A DNA stretch of 60,799 nucleotides from CANNDT01 sp945876205 (lineage in GTDB: Bacteria; Acidobacteriota; Vicinamibacteria; Vicinamibacterales; UBA2999), in assembly GCA_947503365.1 (NCBI GenBank), contig CANNDT010000014.1:1-60799 (forward strand). Direction: 5' to 3'. Positions within the stretch are counted from its first letter, which is position 1. Each line of letters opens with the position of its first letter. Shown here one piece after another: positions 25,731 through 34,168 of the stretch. A program made the position numbers and the translations under genes. A model generated the notes under the pieces. The model made no database searches. It saw nothing but the letters and a program-made list of their open reading frames with translations, and had not been told where the DNA came from.

Positions 25731-27239
25731 ATGTCGCGATACGTCGGAGCACTCGATCAGGGGACGACCAGCACGCGCTTCATGGTGTTCGACGAGGCGG
25801 GCCGCGAGGTAGCGCGTCGTCAGCTCGAACACCGGCAGATCCTGCCGAGGCCAGGCTGGGTCGAGCACGACGCGATCGACATTGCCGCGCGCGCCGACGA
25901 GGTGATTGCCGGCGGCCTGCGGGCCGCCAATCTGACGGGGCGCGATCTCGCCGCGATTGGCATCACCAATCAGCGCGAAACGACCGTCGTCTGGGATCCA
26001 CGCACCGGCCGGCCGTGGCACCACGCGATCGTCTGGCAGGACACTCGCACCGCTGCCGCGGTTTCGGCGCTGGAGCCGCTTCGCGCGCGGCTCACGGAGC
26101 TGACGGGCTTGCCGCCTTCCACCTACTTCTCGTCCACGAAGCTGCGGTGGCTGCTCGACCACGTGGACGGTCTGCGGGACGCGGCAGGCCGCGGCCGCGC
26201 GATCTTCGGCACGATCGACAGCTGGATCGTCTGGAACCTCACTGGCGGCGTCGACGGTGGGCTGCACGTCACCGACGTGACCAACGCTGGCCGGACGCAG
26301 CTCATGAACCTGCGCACGCTCGACTGGGACGACGAGCTCCTCGCCCTGTTCGACATTCCGCGCGCGATGCTCCCGCGCATCGCGCCATCGTCGTCTGCCT
26401 CGGCGTTCGGGACGACACGGGCTAATGGTCCCGTGGGCGCGGAGGTGCCGATCGCCGGGTGCCTCGGCGACCAGCATGCCGCGCTTGTCGGCCAGGCATG
26501 CTTCGCGCCTGGTGAGGCGAAGAACACCTACGGCACCGGGAACTTCCTGCTGCTCAACACGGGCGACTCGCCGACGCCGTCACACGCCGGGCTGCTGACC
26601 ACGCTCGCGTACCAATTCGGCTCCGCCTCGCCCATGTATGCGCTCGAAGGATCGATCGCCGTGACGGGCGCCGCCGTCCAGTGGCTCCGCGATCAACTCG
26701 GCATCATCGCCTCGGCCGCGGAGATCGAACCGCTGGCCGCGAGCGTCCCCGACAGCGGCGGCCTCTGCTTCGTGCCCGCCTTCTCGGGCCTGTTCGCTCC
26801 CCACTGGCGGGCCGACGCCCGCGGCGCGATCGTCGGACTCTCGCGCTTCCACACGAAGGCGCACCTGGCGCGCGCGGCGCTCGAGGCCATCTGTTTCCAG
26901 ACGCGTGACGTGCTGGATGCGATGGTGACTGATTCCGGCGTGCGGCTCGACGTGCTCAAGGTCGACGGCGGCGCCACCGTCAACGACCTGCTGATGCAGT
27001 TGCAGGCCGACCTGCTCGGCGTGCCGGTCGTCAGGCCGGTCGTCTCGGAGACCACCGCGCTCGGCGCGGCGTACGCGGCAGGGCTGGCCGTGGGGGTGTG
27101 GACCGATCTTCACATGCTGAGGCGTCAGTGGCAGGCGGATCGCCAGTGGGAGCCGAACTGGTCGGCAGATCGACGCGACGAGGCGTATCGACGATGGCAG
27201 AAGGCGGTCGAGCGCAGCTTCGGGTGGACCGACGATTAG
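25731..27239 (+). CDS. glpK: Glycerol kinase
   Basis: 502 residues, full length. YVGALDQGTTSTRFMVFD is the N-terminal phosphate-1 motif; GITNQRETTVVWD, HHAIVWQDTRT, GTIDSWIVWNLTGG, GDQHAALVGQACF and AKNTYGTGNFLL are all glycerol kinase signatures. LKVDGGATVNDLLMQLQADLLG is the FGGY signature. It phosphorylates glycerol to glycerol-3-phosphate. Its place inside a glycan operon rather than with glpF/glpD is unusual and may supply glycerol phosphate for a polymer, or be incidental. Confidence 0.95.
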   Translation: MSRYVGALDQGTTSTRFMVFDEAGREVARRQLEHRQILPRPGWVEHDAIDIAARADEVIAGGLRAANLTGRDLAAIGITNQRETTVVWDPRTGRPWHHAIVWQDTRTAAAVSALEPLRARLTELTGLPPSTYFSSTKLRWLLDHVDGLRDAAGRGRAIFGTIDSWIVWNLTGGVDGGLHVTDVTNAGRTQLMNLRTLDWDDELLALFDIPRAMLPRIAPSSSASAFGTTRANGPVGAEVPIAGCLGDQHAALVGQACFAPGEAKNTYGTGNFLLLNTGDSPTPSHAGLLTTLAYQFGSASPMYALEGSIAVTGAAVQWLRDQLGIIASAAEIEPLAASVPDSGGLCFVPAFSGLFAPHWRADARGAIVGLSRFHTKAHLARAALEAICFQTRDVLDAMVTDSGVRLDVLKVDGGATVNDLLMQLQADLLGVPVVRPVVSETTALGAAYAAGLAVGVWTDLHMLRRQWQADRQWEPNWSADRRDEAYRRWQKAVERSFGWTDD

Positions 27240-27255
27240 ATTACTATTCGCTGGA

Positions 27256-27855
27256 TTGCTCACTGATCCTGAAGCGCTCGACGAATGGCGGACGCGCACG
27301 CTGCCGACTCTCGATTACCTCGACGCCATTCTCATGAAAAGGCGGACGGCTATCGACGTCGGAGCGGCCGAAGGCATGGTCACGCGCTGGCTGGCGGAAC
27401 GGTTTGATTTGGTTCACGCCTTCGAGCCGGTGCCCGACAGCTTCGCACTCCTGAACAAGAAGGATTGGACCGGGAAGGCGGCGGGCCACGTCGTATGCCA
27501 CAACGTGGCCGTTGGCGATCGATCGGAGATGCGAGTAATGGACGGCATCGGTCATTCGGCGCATATCACCGATCAGACAACCGGCACGAGCGTTCAGATG
27601 GTCACGCTTGATGCGTGTGACATCCCGAACGTGGACCTGATCAAGATCGACGTCGAGGGTTTCGAGACGCGAGTGATACTGGGAGCCAGGCGACTGATCG
27701 CTAACTTCAAACCGCTGATCATGTTCGAGCGAAAACACTTGTTTGGGACACGGTACGAAGACGAACGGCCAGATGTCTTACTGAAGCGCCTGGGTTATAG
27801 CGTGGTGTGGAAGGGCTCGCTCGATACGGTGATGGCCTACCAGCCAGAAGACTAA
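27256..27855 (+). CDS. FkbM family methyltransferase
   Basis: 199 residues. TAIDVGAAEGMVTRWLAERF is the SAM-binding region, FEPVPDSF follows strand 2, and LIKIDVEGFETRVILGARRL with MFERKH is the FkbM hallmark. These enzymes O-methylate sugars or polyketides. The start is uncertain: TTG 27256 is the first candidate after glycerol kinase (16 bases), and the next ATG (27334) falls inside the domain. It lies between glycerol kinase and an unknown protein in the same operon, so a glycan O-methyl group is likely. Confidence 0.85.
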   Translation: MLTDPEALDEWRTRTLPTLDYLDAILMKRRTAIDVGAAEGMVTRWLAERFDLVHAFEPVPDSFALLNKKDWTGKAAGHVVCHNVAVGDRSEMRVMDGIGHSAHITDQTTGTSVQMVTLDACDIPNVDLIKIDVEGFETRVILGARRLIANFKPLIMFERKHLFGTRYEDERPDVLLKRLGYSVVWKGSLDTVMAYQPED

Positions 27856-29079
27856 ATGGACCGCAAGAACATTCCGGTTCGGCAACGCTCTTCTACCTTC
27901 CACGCGGTCACCTACGTCTGGAACCGGACCGATCTCGATGTGCTGTTCGACGTCTGTCTTCCAAACCAGCTGGCGCCTGGCAACACTCCAGCGCTCCCTG
28001 TCGGCTCCCGCTACCGGATCCTGACGCAGCCAATTCACCAGGGCGAGATCGACGCGCATCCTCACGTGCGAGCGCTCCGGGACATTCTCCCGGTCGACAT
28101 TGTCCCGATTGATGGATCTCATAAGAGATTCGCCGCGCCGGGATCATATGAGCTCATGCACGCGTGTCAGCGCCGCGCCTTGCAGGATGCATTCGAGGCC
28201 GGCGCCGCGGTCCTGTTCCTGCCAGCGAACTTCGTGTTTTCGGACGGAGCACTCTCCGCCGTGGTCCGACGGCATCGCGAGGGACATCGTGCCGTCGTGA
28301 GCACCGCCCTGCGCCTGAATCGCGAGGCCTTCCTCGAACGTTTCTCCGATCCGCGCGTGCGCCCGAATGCGCTCTCGCCTCGGGACCTTGTCGCGATGGC
28401 GCTCCCGCATCTCCACTCCGACACGCGGACGATGTTCGCCGACGCCCGTCCATTCAGCGCGTTTCCGCTGGCGGTGTATTGGCCTGTGGGTGACGAGGGT
28501 CTGATCGCGCGTGTGCTGGACCTGCATCCGCTGATGGTGGACCCGGTGCACCCGCTGTTGCCAGGGGGCACCGTTGACGGCCGTTATCTGCGGGATACCG
28601 TTCGAGTGCATTCCCTCGTGCACGTCGTCGCCGATTCAGGCGAGCTGCAAATGTTCGAGCTGACCGAGGCTGACCGCAAGGCGCCGTCTGCACGCGGAAC
28701 CGGTGCGTCGGTCTGGCGGTCGGCTTTGGTGGCGCAGGAATGTAGCGATCTTCAACGCGCGTTCTGGCGGAGCCACCCGATCACACTCCATGCGGGTGAG
28801 GTCGCAGGAGCACGGTGGCAGGGGGCGAAAAACGAATCTGAGGCCTATGTCTTGCGGGTCACGCGGCTCAGCCGACACCCCAGGACCATCGCGGCCATAG
28901 CCAAGTGGCCAAAGATGTACTGGCTCTTCTGCAAGCGACGGGATCAATACATTACGCAGGCGCGTCGGGTGGCTCGGCAGATGGCCCGCCCCGTGGAGAG
29001 GTCTCGCAAGGAGATTTCGCGAGCCGCCAGGATCCTACAAAAACGTGTGCGGAAATCGAAACTGCTGCGCTTTCGGTAG
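27856..29079 (+). CDS. Unknown protein in glycan operon, possibly glycosyltransferase-like
   Basis: 407 residues starting directly after the FkbM stop codon. HAVTYVWNRTDLDVLFDVCLPNQL and the later GAAVLFLPANFVFSDGAL resemble the two Rossmann-like strands and acidic region of a GT-A nucleotide-sugar domain, but no clear DxD is present. A very basic C-terminus (RRVARQMARPVERSRKE...) could bind membrane or polysaccharide. No signal peptide or membrane segment. I do not recognise a family; the operon suggests glycan assembly. Confidence 0.65.
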   Translation: MDRKNIPVRQRSSTFHAVTYVWNRTDLDVLFDVCLPNQLAPGNTPALPVGSRYRILTQPIHQGEIDAHPHVRALRDILPVDIVPIDGSHKRFAAPGSYELMHACQRRALQDAFEAGAAVLFLPANFVFSDGALSAVVRRHREGHRAVVSTALRLNREAFLERFSDPRVRPNALSPRDLVAMALPHLHSDTRTMFADARPFSAFPLAVYWPVGDEGLIARVLDLHPLMVDPVHPLLPGGTVDGRYLRDTVRVHSLVHVVADSGELQMFELTEADRKAPSARGTGASVWRSALVAQECSDLQRAFWRSHPITLHAGEVAGARWQGAKNESEAYVLRVTRLSRHPRTIAAIAKWPKMYWLFCKRRDQYITQARRVARQMARPVERSRKEISRAARILQKRVRKSKLLRFR

Positions 29080-29151
29080 TCCCCCTCACCTGTTAGAATC
29101 AAAGGGTTCGCAGGTTTCACCTTCCACACACACTCAATACTCAGGGTATCC

Positions 29152-29241
29152 ATGGATTCAGGGTTCGGATTGTTGTACATCCCCGCGGGTTTCTTCTTCA
29201 TCGCCGCGTTCGTCGCCGCTCTGTTCTTGACGGTCCAGTAA
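29152..29241 (+). CDS. 29-residue single-pass membrane miniprotein
   Basis: ATG 29152 to TAA 29241 encodes MDSGFGLLYIPAGFFFIAAF followed by VAALFLTVQ, almost entirely hydrophobic and able to span the membrane once. It sits alone in the 240-bp gap after the glycan operon. A weak purine-rich site precedes it. Such short proteins are often missed by gene callers; whether it is expressed is unknown. Confidence 0.4.
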   Translation: MDSGFGLLYIPAGFFFIAAFVAALFLTVQ

Positions 29242-29318
29242 CACCGCGCACGATGCCAGATGGTCGTCTGGCGGCCACCTTACCCGCGCAGGCCTGAACG
29301 GTCTGCCGGGGCCCTGGG

Positions 29319-30083
29319 TCAGTTCCTGGGTTGCGCCGTGAGACGCTCCAGTTGCAGAAAACTCGCATCGTCCTCACACGCCAGTTCCAGAATGCGCCAT
29401 TCCGGTGGACGTAAGGTGTAGCGAAGCTGCGTGCTCCACGGTTTGGTGTACGCCTGCGGGTCTTCGACCGTGATGCTGACGTCCAGCGTGTTCTGATCGA
29501 CCCGCCTGAAGCGCTCGACGACGTGCAGTTCTTCGCCGTGCGGAAGACCTCGCCGGTCAATCCAGGTCATGTCGTTGAAATTGATCGTGTCGACGACGAG
29601 TGTGTCTCCCTCCCAGCGTCCGGTCGAATCCCCCATCCACGTCGGCGCCGAACGCGTGTCGTGCGCGCGGCCGTCGGTATAGACGTGACGGACGAGATGG
29701 TCGTACTCGTACAGGATCAGGATTTCGCGCCCGGGAACGTTCGCGATCTGAAAAGGAAACGGATGCAGATACACGCGCGGGACGCCCGGCGGGTTGCAGG
29801 CGGCGAAGACCGGATCGTTGCTCTCCTCGAGCGCCACCGCTCGTGCGCCATGCGAGGGCTTGGTCTCCTTGTATCGCGCCTCGCCCCACGGCGTCATCGC
29901 AGGCTCCGCCGCCTGGAAGGCGTACAGATAGAACGGGCGTGAGGCGGGATCGACGACGCGCGCCCATATGCCGGAGAGATCCGGCGTGGACGCTGCTGGT
30001 GTCGGCCCACCCTGGGCGAATGCCGATGTCGAAATCGCGAGACTCGCCAGCAGCGAGAGAGCCTCGGTCAGAAACCTGCGCAA
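29319..30083 (-). CDS. Exported WEGDTLVVD-family protein
   Basis: 254 residues from TTG 30083, with GGAGG six bases upstream deciding the start. Signal peptide to about residue 23 (TSAFAQ). STPDLSGIWARV, then FAACNPPGVPRVYLHPF (conserved Cys), YTDGRAHDTRSAPTWMGDSTGRWEGDTLVVDTINFND, and LELACEDDASF (second Cys). This is the shorter, ancestral-looking form without the C-terminal extra domain of the 11.6-kb pair. It is third in an operon after an amidohydrolase and a DUF6152 gene (13 bp away). Its function is unknown; pairing with DUF6152 is consistent across the window. Confidence 0.82.
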   Translation of the reverse strand: MRRFLTEALSLLASLAISTSAFAQGGPTPAASTPDLSGIWARVVDPASRPFYLYAFQAAEPAMTPWGEARYKETKPSHGARAVALEESNDPVFAACNPPGVPRVYLHPFPFQIANVPGREILILYEYDHLVRHVYTDGRAHDTRSAPTWMGDSTGRWEGDTLVVDTINFNDMTWIDRRGLPHGEELHVVERFRRVDQNTLDVSITVEDPQAYTKPWSTQLRYTLRPPEWRILELACEDDASFLQLERLTAQPRN

Positions 30084-30096
30084 TGACGCCTCCAGA

Positions 30097-30471
30097 TCAG
30101 TTGCCCGTCGGAGTCCAATCGCCGATCGGCTTGCCGTTCATCAGCACCTCACCGAACTTCATCGCCGGAGAGCCGTTCTTCGAGCGGTTGCCGTTCAACG
30201 TCACCTTGTCACCGGGCTTGAGACTCGTCCGGCTCCATCCGCGGAACACCAGCATGTTCGGACTCGTGCCCTGCCCCGCCCATCTCGTCACCTTGCCGTC
30301 GCTGTCGGTGACATCCAGGGTGATCTGCAGGTGTGGATTGATGAAACGAAACTCCACGATCGTCCCGGTGATGCTGAATGGCGTCGTCAGGTCGTAGTTG
30401 GTGTCGCCGTGATGGGCCGACAGCGGCACGGCGGCGAGCGCCAGAACCAACGCAAGGAAGATGTTCTTCAT
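30097..30471 (-). CDS. DUF6152 family exported protein
   Basis: 124 residues. Signal peptide of 19 residues ending PLSA, leaving His-His-Gly-Asp at the mature N-terminus. TGTIVEFRFINPHLQITLDV carries the conserved Gly and NPH (mature His28). GQGTSPNMLVFRGWSR and NGNRSKNGSP match the other family members. Located 30 bases after the amidohydrolase stop and 13 before the WEGDTLVVD gene, so these three form one operon. Confidence 0.85.
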   Translation of the reverse strand: MKNIFLALVLALAAVPLSAHHGDTNYDLTTPFSITGTIVEFRFINPHLQITLDVTDSDGKVTRWAGQGTSPNMLVFRGWSRTSLKPGDKVTLNGNRSKNGSPAMKFGEVLMNGKPIGDWTPTGN

Positions 30472-30501
30472 AGCAGCGCCAATCTACCGTATTCCTGACC
30501 C

Positions 30502-31686
30502 TCAGCCTCGCGGAATTCGCTTGCCGCCAAGCACGGTGCCGCTCGGGAACAACCGCTGCCGCCCCGGTACCTTGTTGCCGAAATTATCGAGGAATTCGAA
30601 GTTTCCCTCGCGCAATTCGAGCAGCGCAATGTCGGCCACCGCGCCGACATTCAGCGTGCCGCGATCGCGGAACACGTCGAAGGTGCGCGCGGCGTTGACG
30701 GTCGCGCAGGCGATCGCCTGCGGCACGGTCATGCCGTAGCCAAGCAATTTCGACATGCAGTTGGGAAAGTCGATCACGCCGGTTGTTGGACTATTGACGT
30801 TCCAGTCGGTGGAAAACGTATCGGGCCAGAAGCCTGCCTGCATGATGCGCTCGATGGTGTCCCATCGCATGTGTCCGGTCTGCCCGTTGCCGACGTCGAA
30901 CCAGACGCCGCGGCGGCGCGCCGCCAGCACTTCGGGAAGGATGCGGCCGTTGTCGTCGATGATGCTGTTGGGCGGCGGCGCGAACATGTGCGTCACGATG
31001 TCGCCGGGCTTGAGCCGATCGAAGAGCCGGGACAGCGGCGAGCGCGACTGCCCCATGTGAATCATCAGCGGCAGGTCGAACGAGGTCGCCACCTCCTGCG
31101 CGCGGCGCATCACCTCATCGTCGTTCTCCCCCGCCACTTCGCGTGAGAGCCTCGCCTTGACGCCGACGACAACGTCGCGGTACCTGGCGATCGCATCGCG
31201 CAAGGCGCCCGTGTCGGCAAGCGGGAGATTCATGGTGTCGCCCTCGGGCAGGATGCCCGAGCGCCCGATATTGACCAGCACGCGCCCTTGCTGCGGCGAC
31301 GTCCTGGCGATGGCGGCCGTATCGGCGATGCGATCCGCGCCTTGCGAACCGGCATCGATCCACCCGGTCACGCCGTCGAGGAGGACGAGCCCTGGACCTT
31401 CCTTGGTGCGCGCGGCGTGCGTGTGGATGTCGAGCAGCCCGGGCACGACCAGCTTGCCCCGGGCATCGATCGTCTCGGCCGCCGCGCCGGCGATGCTGGC
31501 CTCGACCGCCGCAATGCGGCCCTGCGCCACGGCGACGTCACGGATCGCGTCGATCCGAAGCGACGGATCGATGACCCTTCCTCCCCTGATGATCAGGTCG
31601 TACTTCGTCGCCTGGGCGAACGCGCCCGGCACGCGAGTCGCCAGGGCGCCAGCGGCGGCGGCATAGAGAAATTGGCGGCGGTCCAT
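30502..31686 (-). CDS. Exported amidohydrolase (dihydroorotase-like, EF_0837/AHA_3915 type)
   Basis: 394 residues with a Tat signal (MDRRQFLYAAAAGAL...FAQ). The metal-dependent TIM barrel shows the HxH motif DIHTHAA (His88, His90), the probable carboxylated Lys177 (VGVKARLS), His210 (LMIHMG), His233 (THMFAPP) and Asp294 (STDWNVN), a complete binuclear centre. The N-terminal IIRGGRVIDPS and C-terminal VGAVADIALLEL segments form the small beta-domain. Relatives hydrolyse amide or ester bonds of small acyl compounds; the substrate is unknown. Export is unusual for this group. It leads the operon with DUF6152 and WEGDTLVVD proteins. Confidence 0.87.
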   Translation of the reverse strand: MDRRQFLYAAAAGALATRVPGAFAQATKYDLIIRGGRVIDPSLRIDAIRDVAVAQGRIAAVEASIAGAAAETIDARGKLVVPGLLDIHTHAARTKEGPGLVLLDGVTGWIDAGSQGADRIADTAAIARTSPQQGRVLVNIGRSGILPEGDTMNLPLADTGALRDAIARYRDVVVGVKARLSREVAGENDDEVMRRAQEVATSFDLPLMIHMGQSRSPLSRLFDRLKPGDIVTHMFAPPPNSIIDDNGRILPEVLAARRRGVWFDVGNGQTGHMRWDTIERIMQAGFWPDTFSTDWNVNSPTTGVIDFPNCMSKLLGYGMTVPQAIACATVNAARTFDVFRDRGTLNVGAVADIALLELREGNFEFLDNFGNKVPGRQRLFPSGTVLGGKRIPRG

Positions 31687-31756
31687 CAGTCGTGGATTAT
31701 AGTGGCGCTCATCCGCGCGGGCGGTTCAAACGCACGACGATTTTATGGAGTTGCGC

Positions 31757-32530
31757 ATGAAACGGATCTTGGTCCTCACCGCTATTCTGGCGACGTCTGG
31801 CCTGGCGTCCTCAGTGGTGTTTGGGCAGCACGGAATGCCGGGCGGCACGCCGATGACGTTCTTTGTCACCAGCGAGCCCATTGGCGACGGCGGCAATCTC
31901 GGGGGGCTGGCCGGCGCGGATGCGCAATGCCAGAGGCTGGCGCAAGCCGTCGGCGCGGGCAACAAGACCTGGCACGCGTACCTGAGCACCCAGGCACGCC
32001 CCGGTCAGCCGGCCGTCAACGCACGCGATCGGATCGGCGCCGGCCCTTGGTACAACTTCGACGGTGTGATGATCGCCCGCGACCTGGCCCACCTGCATGG
32101 AGACACGCTGGAACTCGCCCGGCTGGGCAACAACTTGACGAAGCGTACGGGCCTCACGGAAAAGGGACAGATCGTCCCGGGGCTCAACGACTACCAGGTG
32201 CCGAGAGATAGCGACTGGGAGTACTCGAAGACGACGCCCTATACCAACCGCCACGAGATGATTACCGGTTCGCAGCTCGACGGACGGGCGTTCCCTCCAG
32301 GCGTCGACTACTCGTGCAACAGCTGGACGAGCAACGCCGATCCCGCTCCCGGCGGTCCGCAGGTGCTCGAAGGTGGCGCCGGCAGGCCGAATGCGCAAAT
32401 CGGATTTCCCGATCGCAACGGCGGCGGCAACGGCTCGTGGAATTCATCGCATGGGACCAACGGCTGCAGCCAGACCGCGCTGAACAAGACCCATGGTGTC
32501 GGCATGTTCTACTGCTTCGCGACGAACTGA
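31757..32530 (+). CDS. Secreted endostatin/NC10-like protein, tandem copy 1
   Basis: 257 residues from ATG 31757 (GGAG six bases upstream). Signal peptide about 1-23. MTFFVTSEPIGDGGNLGGLAGADAQCQ at the mature start, then KTWHAYLSTQARPG, ARDRIGAGPWYN, TGSQLDGRAF, DYSCNSWTS, SWNSSHGTNGCS and final GMFYCFATN. This pattern (GNLGGLxGADxxC, cysteine pairs near the end) resembles C-type-lectin-like endostatin/DUF1554 domains found in secreted bacterial proteins. Four conserved Cys would form two disulfides. The function is not known, though a lectin or adhesion role is plausible. A paralogue follows eight bases later. Confidence 0.75.
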   Translation: MKRILVLTAILATSGLASSVVFGQHGMPGGTPMTFFVTSEPIGDGGNLGGLAGADAQCQRLAQAVGAGNKTWHAYLSTQARPGQPAVNARDRIGAGPWYNFDGVMIARDLAHLHGDTLELARLGNNLTKRTGLTEKGQIVPGLNDYQVPRDSDWEYSKTTPYTNRHEMITGSQLDGRAFPPGVDYSCNSWTSNADPAPGGPQVLEGGAGRPNAQIGFPDRNGGGNGSWNSSHGTNGCSQTALNKTHGVGMFYCFATN

Positions 32531-32538
32531 GAACGCTC

Positions 32539-33270
32539 ATGAAAAACATATTCCTGTGGATCTCAATCTGCGCCCTGGTCGTGTCGACGACGTCGATCGC
32601 ACAAGAGCGAGCCCGGCCGGCGATGCCAACGTCGGACCGCATCCCCTCGAGCCTGATGACGTTCTTCGTGACGAGTGAGCCGATCGGCAACGGTGGCAAC
32701 CTTGGCGGGTTGGCTGGTGCCGACGCGCACTGCACGATGCTGGCGACCCGCGCCGGTATCACCGGTAAGACCTGGCGCGCGTACCTCAGCACGCAGGCGC
32801 GGCCCGGTCAGCCGGCCGTCAACGCACGAGACCGTATCGGCACCGGTCCGTGGTTCAACGCCAAGGAACGGATCCCTGACTATCTGAAGCGCCGGCTCCA
32901 ACGACCGATCGTCGGGTCGGAAATACACGGAGACACGCTGGATGAGGCCAGGCGCGGCAGCAATCTGACGAAGGAATTCGCCGTGACCGAAAAGGGCGAA
33001 CTGATTAACGGCATCGGCGACCCGTTGCCGACCCTTCACGACATGCTGACCGGCACGCAGCCGGACGGACGCGCGTATACCGATACCGCGGACCACACGT
33101 GCAACAACTGGACGAGCAACGGTGCCGGCTCGGCGCAGGTCGGCCATTCCGATCGCATCGGCAACGGGAACCAGTCGTGGAATTCATCGCACGCCACGAC
33201 GGGCTGCAGCCAGAGAGATCTCCAGAGCTGGGGCGGCGAGGGGCGGTTCTACTGTTTCGCGGTGAACTGA
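32539..33270 (+). CDS. Secreted endostatin/NC10-like protein, tandem copy 2
   Basis: 243 residues from ATG 32539. Signal peptide 1-21 (TTSIAQ). Nearly the same motifs as copy 1: SEPIGNGGNLGGLAGADAHC, KTWRAYLSTQARPGQPAVNA, RDRIGTGPWFN, HTCNNWTSNG, SWNSSHATTGCS and GRFYCFAVN. The central loop differs most (PDYLKRRLQRPIVGSEIHG against a shorter region in copy 1), hinting at different ligands. The two are separated by only eight bases and arose by tandem duplication. Confidence 0.75.
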   Translation: MKNIFLWISICALVVSTTSIAQERARPAMPTSDRIPSSLMTFFVTSEPIGNGGNLGGLAGADAHCTMLATRAGITGKTWRAYLSTQARPGQPAVNARDRIGTGPWFNAKERIPDYLKRRLQRPIVGSEIHGDTLDEARRGSNLTKEFAVTEKGELINGIGDPLPTLHDMLTGTQPDGRAYTDTADHTCNNWTSNGAGSAQVGHSDRIGNGNQSWNSSHATTGCSQRDLQSWGGEGRFYCFAVN

Positions 33271-33279
33271 GGACGTGCG

Positions 33280-34014
33280 CTACGGGACCGCAGCCACCGC
33301 GGCTGCGGTTGTCGCCTGGCGTCCCAACTCGAATCTGATCACCCACTCTCTCGGCGAATCACCGCGGTCGGCAGGGGCGGACGCAAACTTCCACCCCTGC
33401 GCTGCCTTCACGGCGAGGCCGGTGAAATACCTGCTGGCATCCGGAGAGGCGGAGACGGCCTCCGTCACGTTGCCTAACGGATCGACCGACACCCGGACGT
33501 TGATTCTCACCCTTCCCGTGATGGTCCTTCGCGCAGACGCTGGAATATCCGGCAGCACCCGCCGCTGAATCGCGGCGTCTTCGACACGCGGCGACGCAGG
33601 AGGCTTCGGAGCGCGCGCCGGTGGCGTTGCAGGCGCGCGGCGCCGAGCCGGGGTTCTGATCGGAACCTCTTCGGCGGGAGGAGGCGGCGGAGGCATGACG
33701 ACCGCAGGGAGCGGTGGTGCTGCGGCTATCTCGCTCGCCGGGGCGGGCGGGAGGTCCGGGGCCGGGGCTGGCTGCTGTCCCACGAAGATCACCCTCGCAA
33801 GCAGCGCAAGGCCGACGACGCCGATGAGGGCAACGACGGTAAACAGACGCGCAGGCCGCCTGCGGCTCTCGTTGTTCGTGGAATGGCCAGAGGCAAGATG
33901 AGCGGTCAGAAGCTCCCGGCTCAGTTCATCGGCCGTGGGATACCGTCCCAGCCGAGCCTTCAGCCGGTCAAACGTCTCGGGTCCATTCGGGGCTGGCCCA
34001 TCCTTGCGAGGCAT
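33280..34014 (-). CDS. TonB-like protein with cytosolic N-domain and C-terminal energy-transducer domain
   Basis: 244 residues. A 55-residue soluble head (KARLGRYPTADELSRELL), one transmembrane helix (LFTVVALIGVVGLALLARVIF, about 57-77), a proline-rich stretch with PPPPPPAEE, then a TonB C-terminal domain with VLPDIPASARRTITGRVRIN, VRVSVDPLGNVTEAV and GWKFASAPADRG. The family passes energy or signals to outer-membrane receptors. No ExbB or ExbD is adjacent. The unusual long cytoplasmic head may instead dock to a cytosolic partner. It converges with the endostatin-like pair. Confidence 0.8.
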   Translation of the reverse strand: MPRKDGPAPNGPETFDRLKARLGRYPTADELSRELLTAHLASGHSTNNESRRRPARLFTVVALIGVVGLALLARVIFVGQQPAPAPDLPPAPASEIAAAPPLPAVVMPPPPPPAEEVPIRTPARRRAPATPPARAPKPPASPRVEDAAIQRRVLPDIPASARRTITGRVRINVRVSVDPLGNVTEAVSASPDASRYFTGLAVKAAQGWKFASAPADRGDSPREWVIRFELGRQATTAAAVAAVP

Positions 34015-34168
34015 CGACTATTTCGTCCACTGCTCCAGATTGGTCGCGGGGGCATTCTATGACGTAAACTCCACCCGAACCGCGCCGGCCGCGCGGCACG
34101 CTGTTGCCCTCAAAAGCGGTGCGGCTCTCACACGCGGCGCGGCTCTAAAATAGGCAGGAGAATCGTTC

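Noticed and set aside
24651..26477. 608-codon open frame antisense to the SDR and glycerol kinase
   Set aside because: Opposite well-defined genes; composition is Arg/Gly/His-rich with no domain pattern, as expected of antisense frames in GC-rich DNA.
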